Positions 41,549 to 51,200 of a stretch of 64,000 nucleotides of DNA are shown here, piece by piece. The DNA is from Tribonema minus (taxonomy: Eukaryota; Sar; Xanthophyceae; Tribonematales; Tribonemataceae): positions 124,001 through 188,000 of the forward strand of contig JAFCMP010000065.1 in the NCBI GenBank assembly GCA_017506865.1, read 5' to 3'. The translations under genes and the position numbers were made by a program. Under the pieces are notes generated by a model. It was not told where the DNA came from. It did no database searches and saw only the letters and a list, made by a program, of their open reading frames with translations. The stretch's first letter is position 1. Every line of letters begins with the position of its first letter.

Positions 41549-43003
41549 GCCGAGCCTCAGGCCACTGGCAGCACGCAAAAATCAACAGGGCTGGTGCTGG
41601 CACAACTGATGGGGCTGCCAGCGGTATTCGCACCGGCAACTCCAGCTCAGCCTGACTGCCATCTGGATGTGCTGTGGACGCCGCCTGGGCTATATACAAA
41701 TGTGGGACACTTTGAACTGCTTGTCGCCCCTGCGGCAGCTCCGCCCTTGCCAACCACTGTGACAGCGTCGGCGACCACTCAAGCTGACAGCACCCACATC
41801 ACGGCTCCGAGTCGGACACAGCCCCGTACTGCGCTGCAGTTGCCACAGCAGCCTGAGCCACTGAGATGTCCACTATGCACACTGGCATTTTGGCAGCTTG
41901 GTCAGAAAGAGGACAGCAAACAGCGAGGCAAACTGTCAGCTGCGAGCCGCATGGCACCGGTAGTGGCCCACTTCAACGGTGGTAGCTGCACGAGGTCGAT
42001 GCTGAACCCTGAGGCGAGCACATCACACTGTCAGCAAAATCCGGCGGCAGCAGACGCCAAGGGCATCCGGCAGCAGGTTGATCACGACCCATCCGGTGAC
42101 CGTGCCCCTTCAGGCAGCAGTACCTGCAACACTGGGGCACACCATGCCAAGCGTGTGCAGGAGATGAGCACCATGTATGGTTGCACGGCAGAAGACTTCC
42201 TACGGGCGGTAAGGAAGCTGAGTGCATGCACAGGTGCCTGCGGTCTGGTCCATATGTCAGCCAGCGCGGGGCAGAGGCAATGCGCGCTGACCTCGCCATG
42301 CCACACGTGTCGACGGAATGGAAGCGCCCCCACGCGCGCACGCCCGGCAGTACCCCCGGGCCAATCCGAGGGCGGGGGTGCGGGTAGCGACGGCGCAACC
42401 GCGGCGGCGGGGGCTGCCGCAGCGACACCTCCAAAGCCACCGGCGGTGCCGGCTAGTGGCGCTGCCAACTCAAAGTCCAGCAAGAAACGCCCGGCGGCCA
42501 CGGCAACCGGCGCGCAACGCCGGCGCCGAACGGCTGCCGCAGCTGCTGCGGCACCGCCTGGCAGCGCCGGCAGCCGCACTCAGTCTAACAGCCTAAGGCA
42601 GCCGCTGCAGGACAGCAGCCCCCCCCACGGGACGGCCGTGGGATGGGCTGACATGGACTTGGACCCGCCGGACGATGCCGCGTCACCGCCCCTGCCGACC
42701 ACCACCACCAGTGGCAGGCCCTCAAAGCCCCAGGCACGAGCATCCCTGGCTTGGGACCTCTCGACGCCCTCGGTCGTCCACGCACTTGACCAGACCAATG
42801 AGGCGGATCTACTGCTGCTACGGTTCACCACGACTGCCAACCCCTTCCGCACTCAGCTGCAGCGCACCCAGTGGGCACGGCTAGTGGAGCACGCCACACG
42901 ACTACTGGCGGACGCCACAGACAGACTGAGTGCACGTGGGCGGCACGGGTGCGCCTCCACCATGGTGCCGGGGCGTTTGCTCATCAGGTTTCTCAGACTC
43001 TAG
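41549..43003 (+). CDS. Retroelement middle part: OTU His block, zinc-binding region
   Basis: The same frame continues past the TAG. LYTNVGHFELLVAP (His codon 41,708-41,710) is the expected OTU catalytic His block (GH(Y/F)..L), so the TAG splits one domain. Then come LRCPLCTLAFW...H and CALTSPCHTCRR, likely zinc-binding, and a long Ala/Pro-rich linker. The final part (WARLVEHATRLLADATDRLS) leads into the RT region but slips out of frame near 42,950-42,980. Confidence 0.65.
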   Translation, partial: AEPQATGSTQKSTGLVLAQLMGLPAVFAPATPAQPDCHLDVLWTPPGLYTNVGHFELLVAPAAAPPLPTTVTASATTQADSTHITAPSRTQPRTALQLPQQPEPLRCPLCTLAFWQLGQKEDSKQRGKLSAASRMAPVVAHFNGGSCTRSMLNPEASTSHCQQNPAAADAKGIRQQVDHDPSGDRAPSGSSTCNTGAHHAKRVQEMSTMYGCTAEDFLRAVRKLSACTGACGLVHMSASAGQRQCALTSPCHTCRRNGSAPTRARPAVPPGQSEGGGAGSDGATAAAGAAAATPPKPPAVPASGAANSKSSKKRPAATATGAQRRRRTAAAAAAAPPGSAGSRTQSNSLRQPLQDSSPPHGTAVGWADMDLDPPDDAASPPLPTTTTSGRPSKPQARASLAWDLSTPSVVHALDQTNEADLLLLRFTTTANPFRTQLQRTQWARLVEHATRLLADATDRLSARGRHGCASTMVPGRLLIRFLRL

Positions 43004-45582
43004 TGCAGCGCGGCTACAGGCTGCTGCACCTGCTAGCAGCAATGGCCTTTGGTAGGCAACCGGAGGGAACCGGTATGCCGCCTGCGGCCCGGCTGGCAGC
43101 GTTGCTGTCTGGCGACTTTGCGGAGCTACTGAGAAAGACGCTGTCAGCAGCAGCGGCGCTGCGGGCCCCCAAACCAAACAACGCAGCTACGGCGTCGGCA
43201 CAAACGAACTTCGATGCCGACTGGACGGAGGCTGACTCCAGGCAGCAAACAGCATGCGCTGCCCTCTCAGGCAAGCGACGGGGGGTAGGCCTGGCTGCCG
43301 CACGACTAGAGGCGCGTGAAGCATGCGCCCCAGCAGACGAGGTCACGGCACAGGTGCTGGCAGCAAAGCACCCTGAAACTGGCACCCGGCCCGGGGTAGT
43401 CGATACGCCAATGGAGCAAGTGCGCGGCCTGGTACGCGACGCCCGGCGGCACTGCTTGCACGGCGCAGGGGTGGCAACGACCGCCGGGCCCGCTGGCAGC
43501 GGCAGTCCCGTCTTCGAATCGGGTCAGGCGCATGATCGCAGCGATAGGCCTGAGGATGCTGCCAGCGCAGCCGGACGGCGCCTCGAGGTGGAGGCGACAG
43601 ACATACTGTCGACCTTGTCCGCAGCAGGGGCGGGGAAGGCAGGAGGGCTGGACGGCCTACGCTATGAACACCTCTTGATGGCCGCTGGGCCTGGTGCACC
43701 AGTGAAAGCAGCCACCCGCCCCGTGGGCAGTGCCTCGCCAGGACTAGCTGGTGATTCAGAATCGGATGTGATGGAACCGGCATTCGCCCATCACCTGGCC
43801 AAGGTGTTCACGACGCTGCTTGTTGAGCCCGAACTGCTGCCGGAGCAATCGCAACGGCTTCTCCGCGCCGCGGCCCTCTCAGGCATAGGACAGAAGCGGC
43901 GTCCGATCGCCTGCTCCAGTGTCTGGCGCAGACTCCTCGGGTCCACAGCGGCACGGAGTGTCAAGGGCAAAATATCGGGGCTGCTGGCCTCCATGTCGCA
44001 GTTTGGCGTAGGATACCGGTCTGGCGTCGAGCATGTGGCAGCGCGCGCGCGCGTGTGGCACGAGCTGTATGGCACCACAATCCAGCTGGACTGTGAGAAC
44101 GCATTTAACAGTGTGGATCGCGCCGCCATTGTGCGGGGACTTATGCTCTTCTGTCCGGAGCTGCTCCCGCACTTTGAGTCCGTATACTGTGGTGACACTG
44201 CCCCAGAGATGCGAGTGGAGGTGAACGGTGAAGCTCGCATTATCTGCTCCCACCTAGGGTGCCAGCAAGGGGACCCTCTAGGGCCGCTGTACTTTGCAGT
44301 GGCAGCGGCCTTCCTACTCTTCTACCCTGATGGAGTGAATGCGACGCCCGGCAGTATGCCGGCCTACGGCCACAGCACAGCGGAACCGCCAGCCCCGCAC
44401 TGCGCTTTCCTGGATGACCTCAACGTGCTGCAAGCTGCCTACTTCGACGATGCAGCGGCCGCTGGGGTGGCAGAGGTGATCCGTCGGCTTGCGGCAGGGG
44501 GCCTACGCGTTCGACCAGACAAGTCGCTGGCCATCGCCATGCGCGGCACAGTGTTTGATGAAGCGGCCAGAGCACGCCTGCGCGCCCTTGACATACCGTT
44601 TGTGGACGCCACCATGCCAGAATCCAGTCAGGGCTTTACGTCGGTCGGGGTACCGGTAGGGCACCCAGCCTATGTGCATGCTGCCATGAGCAAGCATCTT
44701 GTTGACGCAGGGACATGGCGATTGTCGTGGCAGCTAGCTGGAATGGCGCGGCATCACCTACAGGCAGCACAGTTCATTCTGCGCAGGTCACTGACGAAGC
44801 GCATGGGCTTCTTAGCTCGGGTCGTTGACACGGCTTTGAGTGAGACATGGCTGCACGCATTTGACGGGTTCTGTGCATGGACGCTTGAACGCATGCTGCA
44901 CCTGCACGGCTGCGCTACCGCGGCAGTCATGAAGTCACACCTGCTGGCCGCCTGCACTGCTGGTGACAATGAGGAAGCCAGCAGTGGCAGCGTGCTGGTA
45001 TTGCCGCGCTTGGGCCCGCCAGAACTCACGGACATCGCAGTGCCACTGCGGGCGTCACGGTTGCCGGAGCGACGAGGCGGTCTGGGCATGCCGCTTTTGG
45101 GGCTACTGGCACCAGCCGCATACACGGCCCAGGCATGCACAACACTGCGGCCTGCAATAATTCATGCCACTGTGGCAGCAGGGGCCCTGAGGCTCGGCAC
45201 TGACGAACACGGCGCAGTCACCTGGTTCGCGCAGCACTCATGCGCAATACGCGAGGACCAGGGACTGCCGCCAATCATCGAGGCCGTGCGACGCTCTACG
45301 CGAGCGCTGACAGCTGATGGCGGCGAAAAATCACGCACAGCTGTGGCCGAGCAGCTCCCAGCATCGTTGCTACGGTGGGCAGCAGATACAACGGCCGCAG
45401 CGTCGACGCTCCCCACTGCGGTGCAAGCGATCTACGCCGCAACTGCCGTCACGGAGACGGGGACCACTGAGCCAGCCCCACACACCCACGGCATTGTGCC
45501 TGGCGCCGAGGCGGCCGCTGCGGCGGCGACCGTACCTGGCCCTCAAGCCGCTGCCGCGGCTGCCTCTTCCACCGCCCGCTAA
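42871..45582 (+). CDS. Retroelement reverse transcriptase
   Basis: From about 42,960 the frame is coherent with the preceding part. RT motifs in order: GKAGGLDGLRYEHLL, KRRPIACSSVWRRLLG, motif A LDCENAFNSVDR (about 44,087-44,122), motif B GCQQGDPLGPLYFA (about 44,260), motif C FLDD (about 44,407, with Phe in place of the first residue of YxDD) and GGLRVRPDKSLAI. The thumb region (TSVGVPVGHPAYV) and a long C-terminal helical part follow, ending in an Ala-rich run and TAA. The open frame upstream of about 42,950 is probably not translated. Confidence 0.85.
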   Translation: MGTASGARHTTTGGRHRQTECTWAARVRLHHGAGAFAHQVSQTLVQRGYRLLHLLAAMAFGRQPEGTGMPPAARLAALLSGDFAELLRKTLSAAAALRAPKPNNAATASAQTNFDADWTEADSRQQTACAALSGKRRGVGLAAARLEAREACAPADEVTAQVLAAKHPETGTRPGVVDTPMEQVRGLVRDARRHCLHGAGVATTAGPAGSGSPVFESGQAHDRSDRPEDAASAAGRRLEVEATDILSTLSAAGAGKAGGLDGLRYEHLLMAAGPGAPVKAATRPVGSASPGLAGDSESDVMEPAFAHHLAKVFTTLLVEPELLPEQSQRLLRAAALSGIGQKRRPIACSSVWRRLLGSTAARSVKGKISGLLASMSQFGVGYRSGVEHVAARARVWHELYGTTIQLDCENAFNSVDRAAIVRGLMLFCPELLPHFESVYCGDTAPEMRVEVNGEARIICSHLGCQQGDPLGPLYFAVAAAFLLFYPDGVNATPGSMPAYGHSTAEPPAPHCAFLDDLNVLQAAYFDDAAAAGVAEVIRRLAAGGLRVRPDKSLAIAMRGTVFDEAARARLRALDIPFVDATMPESSQGFTSVGVPVGHPAYVHAAMSKHLVDAGTWRLSWQLAGMARHHLQAAQFILRRSLTKRMGFLARVVDTALSETWLHAFDGFCAWTLERMLHLHGCATAAVMKSHLLAACTAGDNEEASSGSVLVLPRLGPPELTDIAVPLRASRLPERRGGLGMPLLGLLAPAAYTAQACTTLRPAIIHATVAAGALRLGTDEHGAVTWFAQHSCAIREDQGLPPIIEAVRRSTRALTADGGEKSRTAVAEQLPASLLRWAADTTAAASTLPTAVQAIYAATAVTETGTTEPAPHTHGIVPGAEAAAAAATVPGPQAAAAAASSTAR

Positions 45583-45589
45583 AACACAA

Positions 45590-46753
45590 ACTAGCGCGGA
45601 AGAAAGCAGCTGCAGCGGCGGGCAGGAGGACGACGACGACGACTGGGAGGCCTATGCTGACGAGATCTGCAGGAAGGTAGTGCCCCGCCGCCGGCGCGGT
45701 CACTTCACGCACGGACTACAAGCCGGCCTTTCAAATGTTCTTCGAAGTCAATACGAGGACTGCCTGGTGGAGGACCTAGAGGCTGCCTCGGCTGGTGCCG
45801 TGGGCAAGCCGACGCAGGCTACACTTATTGGTGACTCACGTGACACCAGTCGCCGCCGCCAACAGGCTAGCGCGCGGGTCCTGGCGCAGCTGCGCAGCCA
45901 GCGTGCGTCCGGGGCAATGGCGTGGATGAGCGTGCCGTCCGCTGCCAATGACCGCCCGGGTGCGGCGCCCATGTCCAGTATGGCAGCAGCCACGATGATT
46001 TTGGTTGCGATCTTTATAGACGGGTGGGGCATACAGGGCGAGGTGTGCCCATGGCGGTGCAGTGACGTGAGCCCCACCTCCACGCATGCGATCAGCTGCC
46101 CCAGCCAGCACATACGGGGGCATAACGCGACACACACTGCCCAAAAGCGGTGCCTACAGCGCATCTTGAGACAGCACTATGTCTCTATTGTCCGCAATGA
46201 GGACGCTAGCGTCTTCAAGGTACCGGGGTATCGGGCGGACACAGTCATTGACCCAGGGTGTCTGCACTGTAGCAGTGCATACCGTAACAAGGGAATAGTG
46301 CTAGACACAAGTGTGCGCGCGCCCACAGCGAGCTCGTACCTGACAGGCAAAACAAATGCCTCGAACACGGACGGCTATGCTGCTGGGGTGGGGGAGGACG
46401 CGAAGGTCAAGCACCACACCGGCACCTTGACGTCATCTTGGGCTTTTGTGCCATTCGTGCAGGAGTCGTACGGACGGCTGGGCAAGCAGACAAGCCTTTT
46501 TGTTAAGGAGTTGGCAATGCACTCAGCACTGTGCTCAGGGGGGGGGGAGGCAGATGTGTTACGCAAGGCCGGGTTAGCTAAGCGTCAGATCCACATTGAG
46601 CTGAGCATATCGCTGGCGCGGGAGTTGGCGGAGCGCGTCATGGCATACACACGTGGAGCGCGAATGCTGGGCTGTGTTGCGGCGCCGGTATTCACTCCTA
46701 GGGCACAGCGCAGACTAGGCTGCTGCGTTGACGCAAGCTTTTCGATTGCATAG
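45590..46753 (+). CDS. Retroelement CCHC finger and restriction-like endonuclease
   Basis: An acidic linker (QEDDDDDWEAYADEICRK) leads to CPWRCSDVSPTSTHAISC (C-x3-C-x8-H-x3-C), the finger placed between RT and endonuclease in RLE elements. The endonuclease core follows: GYRADTVID, GIVLDTSV, then the Lys of AKVKHH and FVPFVQESYGRLG. This matches the R-PD-D-K pattern of RLE domains. The tail ARELAERVMAYTRGARMLGC is shared with the fossils at 1.7-1.9 kb. Ends TAG. Confidence 0.75.
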   Translation, partial: TSAEESSCSGGQEDDDDDWEAYADEICRKVVPRRRRGHFTHGLQAGLSNVLRSQYEDCLVEDLEAASAGAVGKPTQATLIGDSRDTSRRRQQASARVLAQLRSQRASGAMAWMSVPSAANDRPGAAPMSSMAAATMILVAIFIDGWGIQGEVCPWRCSDVSPTSTHAISCPSQHIRGHNATHTAQKRCLQRILRQHYVSIVRNEDASVFKVPGYRADTVIDPGCLHCSSAYRNKGIVLDTSVRAPTASSYLTGKTNASNTDGYAAGVGEDAKVKHHTGTLTSSWAFVPFVQESYGRLGKQTSLFVKELAMHSALCSGGGEADVLRKAGLAKRQIHIELSISLARELAERVMAYTRGARMLGCVAAPVFTPRAQRRLGCCVDASFSIA

Positions 46754-47700
46754 GCAACCCGGCCTCCCTTGGGCCTTTATAAGTACAAGTCCATACGTAC
46801 TTCCGGACTCCACGTAGTACGGTCTGGACGCCTTCGGTGATCCGAGTCGCCGCATTGAGGCGCGCGCCCTCGGCAAATACTTGGAAATATGCATGCTCAC
46901 TGTAGAGCCATTTCAGGGGGGCGATGGGGGGGAGCCTAAGGAAAGCTTGCTAGTATGTCAAACTCATTTTTGGCAGCGGCTCGCTCCAGGGTGTGCAGTG
47001 CATCTGCTGAGCACATGCAGCTGGTGCGACTTACCACTGGTGAATGGCAGCGTGAGCAGCGCGCGGACAAAGTCAGCTTGGCGCGCTAAATGCCTTCCTG
47101 GCACGTAGTGCACCGCCTAGCAACGCAGCGTTTTGTCTGTACGCATTTGAAGCAGTCGGCGCAGCACTGCACTGTGCGCGTTTTATTTGGGGATATGCGA
47201 AAGTCTGCTGGTGTATAGGACGGCGTACACAACATTCCACGTATTTCACGGCGTACACTGTGGCATTTGCGGGCTGCATACGCCGCCATCTACGTTTTCT
47301 GCCTGCACATGTGCCGTCCTGCTGCCCTGCGGCTCTTGCATGTTCATTTCCTATAGGCTTGTGATGATTCACATGAGGGGCGCACTGATTTGTGTAGCAG
47401 GCTGTTACAGTGCTCAATTGAACATTCATAATCTGCACTGCACGAAGATGAGTTGCAAAACCATGGCAGGTAGCTCAGTAGCTCGTCCGCAGAGTTGCAA
47501 CTGAGGATTGTTTCAAAATTGTTACAGCTGAAAGCGCATCCAAATAGGACATGACCTGCTGTGACTACCCTATCTGCAGTGCAGTAGAAAGCGCAGGCCT
47601 GTGCTATGTAGACACGTGCAATGGGGCAGACACAGCGGCACACAGTCTGGGCCACACTGTCACACAATTTAAGTTGTGGTTTGTTGCATTCATCGCGCGG
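46754..47700. other. Retroelement 3' flank, no gene seen
   Basis: The first 100-150 bp may be 3' UTR (TAAGTACAAGTCC..., ACTTCCGGACTCCACGTAG). The rest has short frames only. Confidence 0.4.
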
Positions 47701-47719
47701 AAGGGGCAGCAGGGTCATG

Positions 47720-47980
47720 TGAGATGGGATTAGGGCTAGTAAGGCGAGGGTTAGAGTTAGGGCAAGGGTCAGCACTAGGGGTAGAGGTTGGGCTAGGGTT
47801 ACGATGAGGGCAGGGGATTTCTAGTAGAATTAGGGCTAGGATGAGGGTTAAGGTCAAGGCTAGGGTGTTTTTAGGCTAGGGTGGGATAAGGCCTCAGGGT
47901 TGAGCATGAAAAAAGTTTTGCCCATAGGGTTAGGGTTAGGGATAGGGTTAGGGTTAGGGATAGGGTTAGGATTAGGTTCA
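47720..47980 (+). repeat. Interstitial telomere-like repeat (TTAGGG)n, degenerate
   Basis: A G-rich stretch of TAGGGTTAGGG, GATAGGG, GTTAGGATTAGG and similar units. The best part (about 47,925-47,975) has consecutive TTAGGG and ATAGGG units. Confidence 0.9.
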
Positions 47981-48142
47981 TGCCGTCAAACTACACATCT
48001 CGGCTACTCAGCAACAACGCAAGACACTATCACGGACAATTGGGCCGATGCACGAGTGAAAAAAAAGTAGGTGACATGAGAAGAAAACAGAGCAAAATAT
48101 GCAGCACCAACGCTGCAAGAGACTGATCTTCGTTGCGGCGAG

Positions 48143-48146
48143 AAAA
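48143..48146 (-). terminator. Pol III T4 terminator of tRNA-Gly
   Basis: TTTT on the minus strand, two bases after the tRNA discriminator base. Confidence 0.7.
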
Positions 48147-48148
48147 TG

Positions 48149-48219
48149 TGAGTACTGCCGGAATCGAACCAGCGGCCTCTGCTTGGAAAGCAGAGATGTT
48201 GCCATTACACCAAGTACCC
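48149..48219 (-). tRNA. tRNA-Gly (anticodon UCC)
   Basis: A full cloverleaf reads on the minus strand. The acceptor GGGTACT pairs with AGTACTC (one G.U) and the discriminator base is A. The D stem GTGT pairs with ACAT and the D loop has GG. The anticodon stem TCTGC/GCAGA has the 7-nt loop TTTCCAA, so the anticodon is UCC. The T stem GCTGG pairs with CCGGC around TTCGATT. Box A (TGGTGTAATGG) and box B (GGTTCGATTCC) are intact and a T4 terminator follows. No intron. It is the only complete copy in a locus full of derived fragments. Confidence 0.93.
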
Positions 48220-51200
48220 CAGATTTTTTGTAATACTCTCCCTGCTCCCCACGCCTCTCTGACGCGCGTCTGCTGCGAGTAGTACAGCACTAGTACTACT
48301 AGCGGTAAAGTGAATATAGTATCTCACCAGCGGCCTCTGCTTGTGAAAGCAGAGATGAGCCATTACACCAAGTACCCCAATCTTTTCTGCATCGCAACGA
48401 CCATGCCCTTTTGACTCATGTGTCGTCTCCGACCCTGAGGTCACTGACAGTTTTCTGCTGCCACCATCATGATGGCACTGGCACTCGGCTGACGGCTGCC
48501 TTGGAGTCGGTGGATGCAAGGCCTTCACTAGCTCAGTAGTACTACAAGCTTGGTGACACTGACGAGGGCCCTGTACGATGCTGTAGACATATCTGGGCAA
48601 TGCGCTAGACTATTACTTCTAGTAGGTAGGTACTGTAAGATACTACTGATAGCACCGCCTGGCCACTCAGCGGCGGCCCAGGCTGCTATGCGCAGTCACA
48701 GGGCGCTGCCATCTCGCCAGCGGCCTCTGCCTGGAAAAGCAGAGATGAGCCATTACACCAAGTACCCCAATCCTCTTTTCTGCATCACAATGACCATGCC
48801 CTTGTGACTCATGTGTCGTCTCCGACCCTGAGGTCACTGACAGTTTTCTGCTGCCACCATCATGATGGCACTGGCACTCGGCTGACGGCTGCCTTGGAGT
48901 CGGTGGATGCAAGGCCTTCACTAGCTCAGTAGTACTACAAGCTTGGTGACACTGACGAGGGCCCTGTACGATGCTGTAGACATATCTGGGCAATGCGCTA
49001 GACTATTACTTCTAGTAGGTAGGTACTGTAAGATACTACTGATAGCACCGCCTGGCCACTCAGCGACGGCCCAGGCTGCTATGCGCAGTCACAGGGCGCT
49101 GCCATCTCGCCAGCGGCCTCTGCTTGGAAAAGCAGAGATGAGCCATGACACCAAGTACCCTATTAATTTTTTACTACTCTCCCTTCTCCCCACGCCTCTC
49201 TGGCAGCGCTGACAGGTGGCAGTCAACCTCACTGACATCATATGATACTAGTAGGATCAGGCTGCTCCGTCATGGTGGCCTCCACGGTGACCTGTCAGTG
49301 AGTGATTTCAGCTGGCAGCGCACTGCACGGTGACTGCAGCTGCTGCCAGTAGCCCCGCTGACTCCCAGCCTGGGCTGGCACGCCCCGGGCCCGGCAACTG
49401 GGAGCTCAGTCACTGGTGCCGCCACTGTGACAGCATGATGTGGACTCCACACCAGCCTCAGGCTGAGGTGCGGGCAGTCACTGTGCTCCTACTAGTTGTG
49501 GTCTCATCTCACCAGCGGCCTCTGCTTGGAAAAGCAGAGATGAGCCATTACACCAAGTACCCCAGATTTTTTTTAATACTCTCCCTGCTCCCCACGCCTC
49601 TCTGACGCGCGTCTGCAGCGCTGACAGCCCAGCTGTGGCAGTCAACCTCGTGCTCACTGACAGGCAGCTGCTCCGTCATGGCGGCCTCGGAGTCCACCTG
49701 TCAGTGAGTGATTCAAGCGGGCAGTGCGGCACTGCACCGCAGCAGCCAGCAGCCCCACTGAGAGGCTGACACACCCCTGCAACTGGGAGCTCAGTCACTG
49801 GCGCCGCCGCAGCATGCTGTCCACACCAGGTGCGGGTAGTACAGCACTAGTACTACTAGCAGTAAAGTAAATATAGTATCTCACCAGCGGCCTCTGCTTG
49901 TGAAAGCAGAGATGAGCCATTACACCAAGTACCCCAATCCTCTTTTCTGCATCACAATGACCATGCCCTTGTGACTCATGTGTCGTCTCCGACCCTGAGG
50001 TCACTGACAGTTTTCTGCTGCCACCATCATGATGGCACTGGCACTCGGCTGACGGCTGCCTTGGAGTCGGTGGATGCAAGGCCTTCACTAGCTCAGTAGT
50101 ACTACAAGCTTGGTGACACTGACGAGGGCCCTGTACGATGCTGTAGACATATCTGGGCAATGCGGTAGACTATTACTTCTAGTAGGTAGGTACTGTAAGA
50201 TACTACTGATAGCACCGCCTGGCCACTCAGCGACGGCCCAGGCTGCTATGCGCAGTCACAGGGCGCTGCCATCTCGCCAGCGGCCTCTGCTTGGAAAAGC
50301 AGAGATGAGCCATGACACCAAGTACCCTATTAATTTTTTACTACTCTCCCTTCTCCCCACGCCTCTCTGGCAGCGCTGACAGGTGGCAGTCAACCTCACT
50401 GACATCATATGATACTAGTAGGATCAGGCTGCTCCGTCATGGTGGCCTCCACGGTGACCTGTCAGTGAGTGATTTCAGCTGGCAGCGCACTGCACGGTGA
50501 CTGCAGCTGCTGCCAGTAGCCCCGCTGACTCCCAGCCTGGGCTGGCACGCCCCGGGCCCGGCAACTGGGAGCTCAGTCACTGGTGCCGCCACTGTGACAG
50601 CATGATGTGGACTCCACACCAGCCTCAGGCTGAGGTGCGGGCAGTCACTGTGCTCCTACTAGTTGTGGTCTCATCTCACCAGCGGCCTCTGCTTGGAAAA
50701 GCAGAGATGAGCCATTACACCAAGTACCCCAGATTTTTTTTAATACTCTCCCTGCTCCCCACGCCTCTCTGACGCGCGTCTGCAGCGCTGACAGCCCAGC
50801 TGTGGCAGTCAACCTCGTGCTCACTGACAGGCAGCTGCTCCGTCATGGCGGCCTCGGAGTCCACCTGTCAGTGAGTGATTCAAGCGGGCAGTGCGGCACT
50901 GCACCGCAGCAGCCAGCAGCCCCTCTGAGAGGCTGACACACCCCTGCAACTGGGAGCTCAGTCACTGGCGCCGCCGCAGCATGCTGTCCACACCAGGTGC
51001 GGGTAGTACAGCACTACTACTACTAGCAGTAAAGTAAATATAGTATCTCACCAGCGGCCTCTGCTTGTGAAAGCAGAGATGAGCCATTACACCAAGTACC
51101 CCAATCCTCTTTTCTGCATCACAATGACCATGCCCTTGTGACTCATGTGTCGTCTCCGACCCTGAGGTCACTGACAGTTTTCTGCTGCCACCATCATGAT

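Larger units (their letters stand above)
40172..46753 (+). mobile_element. Non-LTR retrotransposon with OTU protease, RT and restriction-like endonuclease
   Basis: Almost continuous coding over 6.6 kb in three linked parts: OTU/zinc region in frame 2 (40,172-43,003, interrupted by TAG at 41,546-41,548), RT in frame 1 (to TAA at 45,580-45,582), and CCHC plus endonuclease back in frame 2 (to TAG at 46,751-46,753). There are no LTRs. RLE-type endonuclease after RT places it with the early-branching non-LTR clades (R2, CRE, Dualen/RandI and relatives); an OTU domain has, to my recollection, been reported in Dualen-like elements. No APE-type endonuclease was seen. Poly-A and target duplications were not found. 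One stop and two frame changes suggest a recently dead copy, unless recoding is used. Confidence 0.85.

Noticed and set aside
42082..42579. Minus frame opposite the retroelement
   Set aside because: Shadow of the Ala/Pro-rich linker.
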